Shown piece after piece: positions 7,314-16,239 of a stretch of 29,228 bases of DNA. The stretch lies in NCBI GenBank assembly GCA_003427395.1, contig BFEA01000429.1:132887-162114 (forward strand), given 5' to 3'. The stretch is from Chara braunii. Lineage: Eukaryota; Streptophyta; Charophyceae; Charales; Characeae. Positions within the stretch are counted from its first letter, which is position 1; the number at the start of each line of letters is the position of its first letter. The notes beneath the pieces were generated by a model, which saw nothing but the letters and a program-made list of their open reading frames with translations, ran no database searches and was not told the DNA's origin. The position numbers and the translations under genes were made by a program.

Positions 7314-7740
7314 GGGCCTCACCACACCACTCTTGAAAATCTTGAAACCGCGTTTTCAAGAGTTGGACGCGTCGCCACACAGCCACTTGAGAGTTGTAGC
7401 CCGAAAACTCTTTCGAGAGTTGTCAGAACCTCGTTTCAAGAGTAGCACTCGAAACTCGGAAACACCCAGCCTGCAGCACCGCTCTTTTCAAGCGTCTCCC
7501 GAGGGCCCTCGAAGGGCCCTTGATTTTCGAGAGGTGTCAGGCCGTTATCCTGACGCCATTCGGAAAAAACAAACCTGTACGACTGTCGTTTTTCATCGTT
7601 TGTCCAACACCATCGCCCTTTCGAGAGTGCTGTGTGGCAATGTGTGGCGAGGGGCCCGAAACTCTTGAAAACCCAATTCTTGAGAACGTCTGACAGCTCT
7701 TGAAAAATTTCCCCGTTTCAAGAGTGGTGTGGCGAGGCCC
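7314..7740. mobile_element. Intact 427-bp foldback element, TSD TAT
   Basis: Left end GGGCCTCACCACACCACTC, right end GAGTGGTGTGGCGAGGCCC, perfect apart from one position, flanked by TAT on both sides (7311-7313, 7741-7743). The interior is dense with CTCTTGAAA, TTTCAAGAG and CGAGAG motifs in both orientations. It is the best reference copy of the family; relatives are 3400-4546, 3653-4207 and 10118-10370. No open frame encodes a transposase. Confidence 0.85.
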
Positions 7741-8035
7741 TATTTCCCATTTCAAGTGGTGCCAGAAACCGGCCTCCGACGCTTGAAGCTTCGAGAATGC
7801 CTGCCTGCAAGTCGGTTTTTTTCAAGGGCGACCCTTCACACTCACTACAATTTCGAGAGCGGGCCTCCAGTCTCAGCGGACAAACGAGGGTGGTGCTGTT
7901 GCGTAGTGTGCTGTCTGGTTCGTAGAAGTTTGTGAAGAATCGTTGGAATGTGCTTCACGACAATAGAGAGCCAAGCGTAAGTGCAGCGATGACAGCACTT
8001 GCCGCCATTCCGGGAGTCTGAAGTTTTCATGTATC

Positions 8036-9096
8036 TTTTTTTTTGTTTTTTTTTGGGAAGTTCACGTATTTCGTTTCAAATCCAAGGACAGGGGCCTGAG
8101 AATACACCCGACAAGACAACCCAGTACATCACATGCTCAGGCCAATACCGAGCTGTAGGCTCCTGGAAACCCGGTCCAGTGTCCCTTTACTTCCAAAAAC
8201 AAAAATTCTTAAGAAAATAGGGAAGGGGGGGAAGAGAGGTGCCTCTACCTTCGGCAAAAATCCTCTTAAATCCCTCTATTCCCAGAAAAAAAAAAAGAGA
8301 GTTCGGGATCTAAACTCGACCCCTCTCCCACCCCTTAGTCTTTGTTCCCCAAGTCTAGACTCGTCTGACCTCTTTTCCCCACCAGGGTAGTATTAAACCA
8401 CCAGTACTTGGCCCAGCTATCGGCCGTGGAAAAAAAATAGAGTAGAAACATTTCTAGTTGGATGAATTTGGGCGCTCCTGTAGTGGCCCGTACGTTTCCT
8501 AAAATTGCTACGCGACTGTAGGAAGTACTGATGGTTTAAAGCAGCCATTTGGAAACTTGCAGTTTTCCTTCTGGACTGATCGTTGCAAAAAAATAATCCC
8601 CAGTCCGCGTTTTCCGAAACCAGAGCAGACCCCTGCCTGCCGGTTGCTTCGATTTTCCCCATTCCGTCATCATGGTTAACCTGAGCATCTCCTTAACCAT
8701 GATTCCGATCTGCTGTTGAAGAGGGAACGGGTCTTTGCGAAAAACCACGGCGTTCCTTGCTTTCCAGATAACTTCCATTAGTATGCCTCTACACACCAAA
8801 GCGACATACCCCCATTCATCTGAGAATTTGGCCTGAGGAGGGGGGTGTTATGAGTAAGAAGTTCACGCATCAGGAGGTACTCAAACCACACAGATTGAAG
8901 AAAGATAGTACAAAGTCGATCTCATCTTCCATTCCGAAACATAAGACGTGAAGTACGCCACAACACCCAAGAACCACCGTACGTTCCGTCAGAACCTGCT
9001 GGGACTTCCCAGCGGAAAGTCTGCGGACTGAGGAGGGGGGGTCGCATATCCAGTCATCCGTCCACTCCCACTTAGCTGCCCCTCCTGCCTCCCACT
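8036..9096 (-). mobile_element. LINE-A2: 5'-truncated LINE insertion with 13-bp TSD
   Basis: GTTTTCATGTATC (8023-8035) and GTTTTCATGTGTC (9097-9109) are 13-bp duplications with one mismatch. Between them, on the minus strand, lies LINE C-terminal coding sequence, then a 3' untranslated part with the GGACxGGGTTTCCA tail motif (about 8155-8185), then an A-rich tail (T run 8036-8054). The hallmarks of target-primed reverse transcription are all present. The insertion landed in a GGGCCTC-family element. Confidence 0.8.
8536..8830 (-). pseudogene. LINE-A reverse transcriptase C-terminal fragment
   Basis: The minus frame reads WGYVALVCRGILMEVIWKARN then AVVFRKDPF, matching the end of the LINE-A1 protein (WGYVAQACRAAIMQVIWRIRN, DRVFRSKFH). 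Upstream, in broken frames, the region to about 9000 should hold the zinc-knuckle but no clean CCHC pattern remains. Non-functional. Confidence 0.7.
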
Positions 9097-9333
9097 GTTT
9101 TCATGTGTCTAACGTAGTGCAGCAAGGCCCTTTTTTTTCCTTTCCTTTTTTTTTTGTTTTTTTTGTTTGTGTGTGTGTTGTCATATGCACTCTCAAAAAC
9201 GTTGCGAGTGCGTCATGGGTGCACTGTACACAACTCCACAAAGAAAAGCATGACTATGCAAATCAGGAGGGTTTTTTTTTTTTTTTTTTGGGAAGGAATC
9301 AATCATTTCATAATCAAATGGAATAGGAGTCCA

Positions 9334-9500
9334 GGGCCAAGGTCCCACTAGCAAAAAGGATAGGATAGAGCTTGTGAATCTGGATGTGTTTTAAGCAGAG
9401 ATGCAGAAAAGCAGTTCAATCTCGATTTCCTGCACATCCCCATAAGCTCGTCCAGATTCAGACATTCTATCCCATCCTCTTTGCTAGTGGGACCACGCCC
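9334..9500. mobile_element. GGTCCCAC-family foldback MITE, complete copy
   Basis: The ends AAGGTCCCACTAGCAAAAAG and CTTTGCTAGTGGGACCACG are inverted repeats and the whole element folds on itself around the centre. It is closely similar to the element at 21589-21758 in the opposite orientation. Partial relatives lie at 15785, 18218, 19826, 20533 and 22602. Confidence 0.75.
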
Positions 9501-9620
9501 CAGGAACACTCACAAACAACCCGGAAAGAAGTTCTGGTGCCATTACCCAGCTTAGGCTGCGCTGGAAACCTGGGCCAGGGTCCGGCCCTTTCCGCACTAG
9601 GAAAACTTTCCAAAAATTCC
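9499..9620 (-). repeat. LINE 3'-tail-like fragment
   Basis: It shares AGGAACAC, AACCCGG, CTTAGGCT and TGGAAACCTGGGCCAGGGTCC with the segments at 8055-8215 and 15841-16003. The 3' part is replaced by the neighbouring MITE. A T run (9627-9651) lies on the far side. Confidence 0.5.
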
Positions 9621-9766
9621 ATGATGTTTTTTTTTTTTTTTTTTTTTTTTTGGTTTTTGGTGTGTGTTTGTGTGTCAGTGTGTCAATGTGTGTTTTTCTT
9701 CTTGCCCTTTTTCTTTTATTGGCTTGCATTTATGATGAGTGCACCTACTTTCAGGGCATACTGGCA

Positions 9767-9897
9767 CTACAGTCTTCCCCCTAATACAACATACAACATA
9801 AGGTCATTATAGCTGAATTTGGTGCTGAATTTGGTGTATCTTTCAGTCTAAATTCAGCTATAATCACCTTACGTTGTATTCGGGGGAAGACTGTAGC
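9767..9897. mobile_element. Long-armed hairpin element
   Basis: The left arm CTACAGTCTTCCCCCTAATA... through TAGCTGAATTTGG pairs with the right arm AATTCAGCTATAATCACCTT... through GGGGGAAGACTGTAG, giving about 50-bp arms with few mismatches. GCTGAATTTGGTG is directly repeated next to the loop. One arm alone is found at 4908-4958. It is probably a MITE; its transcripts would form an extended hairpin. Confidence 0.75.
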
Positions 9898-10117
9898 ACT
9901 TATCTAAATGCATCTGACCGCAATTGCAGCCAGAGAGGGATGCAACCATGTCCAAAGCTGAGGGCATACTCGCACTGCCACCCAGATTCCCCTAAACAAA
10001 AAGTCCACGGCAGGCACCTATAGTTCCCCAATCCCAAATTGCATTTATTCCTGTGCCCATTTGTCAGCGGCCTGTGAAGCGGCCTGGCACGGGATTTTTT
10101 TATTTTTTTTTTGCAGT

Positions 10118-10370
10118 CACCTCTGAGCTGTCAGGCCATGATCCTTTTTTTTTTTTTTTTTTTATCCTGCCTGACGGCCATGGGACAAAAACAAAAGGAA
10201 AGAAAAAAACAAAGAAAGCAGTAGGACTGACGTGTGATTCTGCACCATCGCCCATTCAAGCGTGCTCGCTGTGTGGGGAGGCGCCGAAAACTCTCCGAAA
10301 ACGGAACTCTTGAAAGCTGTCTGACAGCACTTGAAACATTCCCCCCTTTTCAAGAGTGGTGTGGAGAGGC
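10118..10370. mobile_element. Truncated copy of the 427-bp foldback family
   Basis: It matches the second half of 7314-7740 in the same orientation: GAGCTGTCAGGCC, CTGACGGCCATGGGAC, CACCATCGCCCATTCAAG, CTGTCTGACAGC, and the right end CAAGAGTGGTGTGGAGAGGC. The left part is missing or diverged and a T run (10145-10163) has expanded inside. Confidence 0.6.
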
Positions 10371-10457
10371 ACTTGAAGTTAGGGTTTTAGGCAGCAGTGT
10401 GAGTACTATGCCCTGTGAAGATCCTTTTTGTTGTGTGGGACGAAAAAACTGGTTAAA

Positions 10458-11864
10458 GCCTTTTTTGTACTAGACACCTTGGAAAGGGCAGGATTTGGGG
10501 GGTCTTTCTTAACGTGGGTTAGAGCCCTCTACACGAAGGGGGTGGGTAGGGTGATGGTCAACGGGGAGCTCTCAGCTCCTTTTATGCTTACTCGCTCGCT
10601 CCGTCAAGGGTGCCCCTTGGCCCCCATGCTGTTTGTCATTCAAATGGAGGTACTCCTTTCTTTGATTAGGAGCTGCCCGGATATTGAGGGTCTCCGGTTG
10701 CCTAATGGCAGCCAGTGTAAAGCGTCTGCCATGGCGGACGACCTTTTTGCTTTATCAATCAACTCCAAAGAGTCCTTGGGAGCCTTGAAATGTTGTTTAG
10801 ACTTATATTCAAGGTTCTCTGAAGCCCTTGTTAATTGGCTTAAGTCTGTTGCAACTGTAAATGCTGATGCGCAATTGTCTATGGATTGGGGACTAAAATG
10901 GTTGCCTACAGGAGAATGTGAGCTTTTCTTGGGCGTGCAGGTTAGCATGATGGACAGCAGGAAGACGGCCAGTACCTTGATGGAGCGCAAGGTCATCTCC
11001 AAGCTAGGTACAGTGGCCAGAATCAAGGGAGTCTCGATCCTGGGTAGGGCTCTGTTCCCTAACACATCGGTTTTTGCAATTATATGGTATCCGGGCTCGA
11101 TAAGGAGCCTAGAAAACAAATCATACGGTAAGATAAGATCCCTGGCCACTAAATATCTTTGGAAAGGTACGGATGAGGAGGGGGTGGGGTACATCGCCAA
11201 GTTAGCATGGAAGAAAGTGGTGGGGGACAAGATGGACGGGGGGCTTGGCATCAAGGATCCAGAAATGCAGGTTAACGCACTCTTGGCTAGATGGGTAATC
11301 AAGATTCTCACAGAGCAATCTCAGCATCCCTGGGTGGAGTTAGCGATGGGTACTCTAATGAAACAATGGGGGCTCATTCGGAGGGAGGATGTCGGGGTAG
11401 CCCTCCTCACGCCTTCCATGCTCAGGGGCAGGATTAAATCTCCGATCTGGAAGGACATACTCGAGGCATGGTATCTCATTATGCCGTCACAGATCAAAGA
11501 GCCTGAGACCAGAGAAGAGATTCTGGCGCAACACCTGTTTGAGAATGTGTTCATCAGAGATCCATGCGGCCTCACTTGGTCCGCGGCAGATGGCCCGGGC
11601 CAGTTTGGAAGATCCTGGATTCAAAGGGGGGTCTCCAGAGTGTCAGACCTCTGGGATTCAGAGCTGGCACAATGGAGATCCCCATCCGATCTACGACCCA
11701 AGCTACACCATTTGAGAAGAGTGCAGAAGCGGGTTGAGGAACTCATCAGCAGTATTCCCCTAGAATGGAAGCAGGTCCGGCTTCAACCTCTGCCTGCATA
11801 CGAAGGACAATGGGTAGTTAGGTGGGGCATCGATAACCCTCTGAAGTTCTCAGGGTTCACGTGA
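10458..11864 (+). pseudogene. LINE-A1 reverse transcriptase, N-terminally truncated
   Basis: The open frame runs from 10428, but its first 10 codons are pre-insertion flank, so the start codon there is accidental. Numbering from 10428: LERAGFG (18-24), the RT block LRQGCPLAPMLF (58-69) and the catalytic-loop motif MADD (102-105), where most relatives have YADD or FADD. Next come ELFLGV near 162-168 and the C-terminal signature DGGLGIKDPEMQVNALLA near 277-295. The frame ends with TGA at 11862-11864; a frameshift there continues into 11861-12868. RT-N blocks, endonuclease and ORF1 are absent. It copies LINE RNA in active elements; this copy cannot be autonomous. Plant-type LINE by resemblance. 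Confidence 0.92.
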
Positions 11865-12868
11865 TATTAGACCAGGATCAGTCCCAAGCGGTCGTCACAC
11901 CATACACTATAGAAAACGAGTATGGTTCCTCTAATGTCCTACGAGAAACAGAGGAGACTGTTCTTGAACTGGGACAGGTCAAAACCATAGTTGTTTGTTC
12001 GAAACCAGTAAGCAAGGACAAGAATACCTTCTTTTGTCCCATGGGTGCGCGGACAGTGGACACATTGCAAGCATTACCGCTTCACTGGGGATGGTCCATG
12101 CAAGAACCTTTCAAACAGGTCGCACTCCTAGATTATAGGCCCACAGTGGGATATAGGATGCAGGCCAAGTCATGGTCTTTCCCTCTTGGGGTCTGTAACC
12201 GCTGGCGGATGGAGTCCAGAGAGAGATCTTCCCTGATCGGGAGTATTAACTCCGCTAAACTTAGGAAAATGTGGCATAATCTTAAACAGATTCCATCCGC
12301 CAAGCTGAGAAGCCTGGCTTGGCTGCAGTCTCACAGAATTGTCCCCACAGCTAAATGGCTAGCGGACAATAGACTACCGGTTGATAACACATGCCGAAGA
12401 TGTCGGAAAGCGGAAGAAACAGCCACACATCTATGGTGGGGCTGCATTGAGTCCAAGAGGGTCTGGGTGTGGTGGGCTAAGTTATGGCAGAAGAACGTTG
12501 AGCCCCTGGTGCAGTGGGAGGAAGGTTTTGTGGTGGAAGGCATTTTGCACAATGCGGAAGAAGTCGGCAAGGGCTGGGGGTACGTGGCCCAGGCTTGCAG
12601 AGCAGCCATCATGCAAGTCATCTGGAGAATTAGGAATGACAGAGTCTTCCGGTCCAAGTTCCATTCGGACATCAGCATCATGAACATGGTTCTGGATGGA
12701 ATACGTTCCCTGATTTGGGCAGATTGGAGAAGAGCCAGGTATGCTTTGAACAAAAGAACAGCTATAGGCCGCTTCTTCAGAACATGGGGGCAAAGAGTCA
12801 GGATGATCAAGACCAAGGCTGCAGGCATCATCATTGAGCCCTGGTTGATGAAGCCCAGGCCTCCATGA
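11861..12868 (+). pseudogene. LINE-A1 C-terminal part with zf-RVT zinc-knuckle
   Basis: This continues the protein in a different frame, overlapping the previous stop by four bases. At about residues 130-215 it has the zf-RVT layout: LRKMWHNLKQIPSAKLRSLA, WLQSHRIVPTAKWLADNRL, then CRRCRKAEETATHLWWGC, which gives the conserved Cys, Cys, His and Cys. It ends with WGYVAQACRAAIMQVIWRIRN, a C-terminal block typical of plant LINEs. One frameshift separates it from the RT segment, so a single indel is the main lesion in the surviving part. A3, A4 and A2 show the same blocks. Confidence 0.9.
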
Positions 12869-13104
12869 TTTGGATTATTACGCAGTATTCTAGCTAAGAT
12901 TTCACCTTCAGTCGTCGGCCATTGCATGTTCACTTCATTAAGCTCAGACTTTTTAGTAGGTCACATCCTTGCAGGATCCACAGTTGTTATTTAGGACATG
13001 TCAGCTGAACTAGTTAAGACTCACGGACCAGTAGATCAAGTCAGTTCTGGCGCCCTTGTGGTGAAGAGGTCCGTTGGGTTTGGTTTGTTGTTCAGGAACC
13101 TCAA

Positions 13105-13160
13105 GGAGTGCTACCTTCTCGATTACAGGGACGTTGGACCCGGTTTCCAACAGGTGACGC
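13105..13160 (+). other. Shared LINE/SINE 3' tail motif (LINE-A1 copy)
   Basis: Within the LINE-A1 3' untranslated region: CCTTCTCGATTACAGGGACG, GGACCCGGTTTCCAACAGG and CTCCCCACCAATAGA in order. The same ordered blocks occur on the minus strand at 16325-16385 (LINE-B1) and 23835-23900, on the plus strand at 19285-19345, and in weaker form on the minus strand at 28675-28725. Confidence 0.75.
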
Positions 13161-13305
13161 TCCCCACCAATAGAATGGAGACATCGAACTGTGCAGGCCC
13201 CAATCAGGCAGACTTTTTATGGTCTGCCTGATAGTCGCCTGTCTCTGATGATTGAAANAAAAAAAAAANAAAAAAAAAAAAAAAAAAAAAAAAAAACTGG
13301 TTAAA

Positions 13306-13853
13306 ATTCCATTAAAAAATACTAAAAAATGCTGAACTTGCATTTTTGAAAACAAAAAACGTGTCGCAGAGGGGCCCGCGAGCGTTTAAGACGCTGCTAG
13401 TGGGTTGAGGCCCCTGCTGAGTCCAAAAAGTGCTAGAGTGGGTAGGCCCTCATTTGTGACCTTCCTCTTTCTTTTCTCTGTAGGTGAAAGAATGGTATAC
13501 TACTACATATGAGCTGCTGATTTTTTTTTTTTTTTTTTTTTTCATTCATGACTTACATTCAGTTTGATTGGCCGTGTGTCTTCTACACTAAACAGGACTA
13601 CCCAAAAAAGAAAAAGGGGAAACTACGCTGGAGTCGCAAAAATAAGTTATAATTGCACTGGGGGCCAAGATACAGTTTCGAACTGCAGTTTGCGCAACGT
13701 CTGCCATTTCGGCAGATTGGGAATATCGTGTCCAAAAAAAGGGTTGTTCGGCTAAAGCCGTGGTTTGGAAGCAGATGGGGTGCCTTCTCGGGCCTGGTTA
13801 CGATGGACACTTTGCAGGACCTTCCACCAATACTACGGTTTTCTGCTTTCTTT
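13306..13853. other. No gene recognised
   Basis: AT-rich sequence after the LINE target duplication, then a T run (13521-13542) and unique-looking sequence. A pyrimidine tract ending TTTTCTCTGTAG near 13480 resembles a splice acceptor but no supporting exon was found. Confidence 0.45.
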
Positions 13854-13975
13854 GGGCCTCGCTGCACTACTCCTGAAATGCACAAAAGACAAAAATCATG
13901 GCGGTATATCTGTCCATATTCTACCGGAAGATTCACTGTCGTTTTGCACATTTCAAGAGTAGTGCAGCGAGGCCC
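13854..13975. mobile_element. Short GGGCCTC-family MITE, 122 bp, TSD TTT
   Basis: The cleanest short copy: left end GGGCCTCGCTGCACTACTC, right end GAGTAGTGCAGCGAGGCCC, flanked by TTT (13851-13853 and 13976-13978). Core AAAAGACAAAAATCATGGCG and GATTCACTGTCGTTTTGCAC. Confidence 0.85.
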
Positions 13976-14150
13976 TTTGTATAATAATCTGATGTGTATC
14001 TGATGTTTTTAGCGGTTACATAGTCGGACAATAATGCTACTCTTCCCCAGTAGGCCTGACAACTGCTTAGGACATTTGGAATACTGGGATCATTACTGCA
14101 AGCAAGCACTGACTGAAAGCAGGAAGTAAGATTGTTTTTTGCTCACTTTG

Positions 14151-14190
14151 TTGGGTTTTGTTCGGTTTTGTTGGGTTTTGTCGGGTTTTG
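14151..14190. repeat. Decanucleotide minisatellite (TTGGGTTTTG)n
   Basis: Four near-identical 10-base units (TTGGGTTTTG, TTCGGTTTTG, TTGGGTTTTG, TCGGGTTTTG) with partial units on each side. Confidence 0.85.
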
Positions 14191-14224
14191 TTGCTAGATT
14201 ACATGTTGACTTGTCCATAGATAT

Positions 14225-14347
14225 GGTGCCTCGCTGCACTACTCTCGACATGCACAGAAGACAAAAATCATGGTCGTGTATCTTTCCATATTCTAGTGGA
14301 AAATTCACTCTCTTTTTGCACATTTCGAGAGTAGTGCAGCGAGGACC
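14225..14347. mobile_element. Short GGGCCTC-family MITE
   Basis: Left GGTGCCTCGCTGCACTACTC, right GAGTAGTGCAGCGAGGACC, with core AAAAATCATGGTCGTGTATC and ATTCACTCTCTTTTTGCAC. It is in the same orientation as, and very similar to, the copy 250 bases upstream. No exact duplication seen. Confidence 0.78.
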
Positions 14348-14399
14348 ATAGTCTGTATTCATAGTTGATAGTTCATAAACCATTTAAGAATCAAGACGA

Positions 14400-14536
14400 G
14401 TTTTTGGTTGTCGTTGGGATGGACTTGAGCGGAAGTGCCTCGCCCAGCCCAAATAGCCACGGCATATATGTAAGGGAGGCCGGACCCGGTTTCTGGCAAA
14501 TATGAATGGTAATCAGAATCTTTTTTTTTTTTTTTT
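14400..14536. repeat. Dispersed repeat related to 21000-21152
   Basis: It shares GGGATGG, AGTGCCT, ATGTA and GGGAGGCCGG..CCGGTT in the same order with the segment at 21000-21152. That other copy ends in a poly(A) run; this one ends in a T run. A possible SINE, family not recognised. Confidence 0.45.
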
Positions 14537-14918
14537 AAATGTATACGACCCAGCTTTCTGGCTGGGTACGGTGCCCGAATTGCAATTGCAAACTGTATCT
14601 TTCCCCATACTAACGCATAGTGCAATTATTAGTACCCGTTTTTCGTGACTCTACTGAAGTTAGCCCAAGGCCCCAAAGAAAAAAACAAAAGGCCGCTACA
14701 AACAAAAGGCACATTAATTACCTTGACGAGGGTTCGCGCTTGAACACCCTGTCGACGTGGCATTCCAGTCATACACCTTGACACCTGACAGCGCAGCTTG
14801 ACCGAAGTTACCCTTGACCAAAATGGCCGAATTGCGTGCGAGTCCCCCTTGTGCTGACGCTGTTGTAGTCCCCATTGCCGGGCGGACTGAGTTCCACTAC
14901 GGGGGGTAGGCGGAAGCT
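14537..14918. other. No gene recognised
   Basis: Contains a small hairpin ACCCAGC/GCTGGGT near 14550-14570. Nothing else is identifiable. Confidence 0.45.
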
Positions 14919-15118
14919 CAGCTCCACTACCCACTGAATGTGCAAAATGAGAAATGTCAATGAATCTTCTGCTAGAACATGGGAAGACCATCTATGTAAC
15001 CGTTTGAACGCCGTGAACGCGCATTCGCGTTCAAATCCGCGTTTGAACACGGATTTAAATTCACGTTCAAAATCGAACGCCGTTCTTTTTATTTTTTTAT
15101 TTTTTTAAATTTTAAAGA

Positions 15119-15140
15119 GTCTCTCTCTCTCTCTCTCTAT

Positions 15141-15212
<72 letters not shown>

Positions 15213-15311
15213 TTCTCTCCCTCTCTTTCTAGCTATGGATCTCTCTGAGACTCTCTCTCTCTCTCTTTCTCTCTCCCTCTCTCTCGCTCTCGCTCTCTCT
15301 CTCTTGCTTTG

Positions 15312-15370
<59 letters not shown>
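15119..15370. repeat. Compound (CT)n and (TA)n microsatellite
   Basis: CT-rich runs with a pure TA block at about 15179-15210, running into the N gap. A short CT run resumes after the gap (15517-15532). Confidence 0.95.
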
Positions 15371-15516
15371 NNNNNNNNNNNNNNNNNNNNNNNNNNNNNN
15401 NNNNNNNNNNNNNNNNNNNNNNNNNNNNNNNNNNNNNNNNNNNNNNNNNNNNNNNNNNNNNNNNNNNNNNNNNNNNNNNNNNNNNNNNNNNNNNNNNNNN
15501 NNNNNNNNNNNNNNNN
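15371..15516. other. Assembly gap (146 N)
   Basis: A run of 146 N's inside a CT microsatellite. Open frames across it are artefacts. Confidence 1.
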
Positions 15517-15817
15517 TCCCTCTCTCTCTCTCCATCACTGCGCGTCTGAACGTTGTAGGCCGCAGTTTTTTTTTTTTTTACAAACCGCGGAATTGAACGA
15601 CGCATTCTGTCGCATTCATTAAACGCGCGTTCAATCCGTTAAAAAACTGAGCGGAAAACCCTCGTTCAATGAACGCGCGGTTACATAGATGTCCATATTT
15701 TGTCTTTTGTGCAGGTTGTGAGTTGTGGAGAGAGGCCCATAGACCTGGTTTGGAGTACTATGCAGTAGTTCCGACGGTCCCATCTGGGGCGAGGTCCCAC
15801 TAGCAGTCGGATTAAGC

Positions 15818-16003
15818 TTTTTTTTTTTTTTTTTTTTTGTTGGAGAAACGTAGCACTTTCCATTCCAAATGAGACCTCCAGGGCCCGGGAACACACCCCT
15901 ACATATCAAACCGGTACAAACATGCTGAGGTCATACTCAGCGTAGGCTCTTGGAAACCGGGTCCAGTGTCCCTTAAAGGATTCTCCAAAAAGGAAAAATT
16001 GTA
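15818..16003 (-). mobile_element. Short poly(A) retroelement copy with LINE-A2-type 3' tail
   Basis: On the minus strand, GGGACACTGGACCCGGTTTCC leads through CATTTGGAATGGAAAG to a poly(A) tail (T run 15818-15838). It matches the 3' untranslated region of LINE-A2 (8036-8215) over about 150 bases. It is either a heavily 5'-truncated LINE copy or a SINE sharing the LINE tail. Confidence 0.6.
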
Positions 16004-16239
16004 AAGCAAATCTATGGCCGTACAGTATCCTTGCTACTCAGGAAAACGCCAGCATGTTTCTAAGATCGAAACACTATTGGCAAGGAACTGCGAGCTATAA
16101 ACCGCAAATCTCGAAAATGCACAAGGCAATTCACGAAAAATTTACAATTCAACCCTAACATTATTTCCAAGAACATGCTAAATTCTTAAATGCAGAACAA
16201 TTCTAAAATTTAGTCCAAATGTGTACTAAACTAATCTTG
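16004..16239. other. No feature recognised
   Basis: AT-rich sequence without a convincing open frame or repeat. Confidence 0.45.

Larger units (their letters stand above)
7218..9130. mobile_element. Long GGGCCTC-family element split by a foldback and a LINE
   Basis: Family blocks (GTGCGTCATGGCTGCACTAA, GCCTGCCTGCAAG, CCTCCAGTCTCAGCGGACAAAC, GTAAGTGCAGCGATGAC) run from about 7245 to 8035, and the right end GTAGTGCAGCAAGGCCC lies at 9114-9130. The element is interrupted by the 427-bp foldback at 7314-7740 (TSD TAT) and by a LINE-A copy at 8036-9096 (13-bp TSD). The left end is not resolved. Confidence 0.6.
10458..13296 (+). mobile_element. LINE-A1: 5'-truncated LINE, 2.84 kb, with perfect TSD and poly(A)
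   Basis: CTGGTTAAA preceded by A's flanks both ends: 10443-10457 on the left and 13291-13305 on the right, where it directly follows a poly(A) tail (about 13255-13296, two N's inside). The insert begins mid reverse transcriptase and runs through the zinc-knuckle and C-terminus into a 3' untranslated region of about 390 bases that carries the shared tail motif. The perfect duplication and long open frames indicate a fairly recent insertion. Its 5' half was lost at integration, the usual fate of LINE copies. Confidence 0.92.
14989..15691. mobile_element. Inverted-repeat element containing microsatellites and the N gap
   Basis: CATCTATGTAACCG (14989-15002) and its exact complement CGGTTACATAGATG (15678-15691) bound the insert. 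Subterminal GTTCAA/TTGAAC and GCGTTCA motifs recur inside both ends. The middle is CT and TA microsatellite plus an assembly gap, so the true length is unknown. No target duplication was found outside the 14-bp arms. Confidence 0.6.
14921..15738. mobile_element. Short GGGCCTC-family MITE split by an inverted-repeat insert
   Basis: The left half (GCTCCACTAC...GAATGTGCAAAATGAG...CTAGAACATGGGAAGAC, to 14988) and right half (TCCATATTTTGTCTTTTGTGC...GAGAGGCCC, 15692-15738) together match one short MITE. Between them is a 703-base insert with its own inverted ends. Confidence 0.7.

Noticed and set aside
9384-9812. 142-aa plus-strand open frame
   Set aside because: It crosses a MITE, a LINE-tail fragment and a long T run; it has no protein-like features beyond the poly-Phe tract.
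10640-11311. 223-aa minus-strand open frame
   Set aside because: It is the antisense shadow of the LINE-A1 reverse transcriptase frame.
12331-12933. 200-aa minus-strand open frame
   Set aside because: Antisense shadow of the LINE-A1 zinc-knuckle region.
13450-13490. Splice acceptor (pyrimidine tract ending CTGTAG)
   Set aside because: No adjoining exon, donor or conserved coding sequence was found.
15105-15605. Long open frames containing X residues
   Set aside because: They read through N's and CT repeats.
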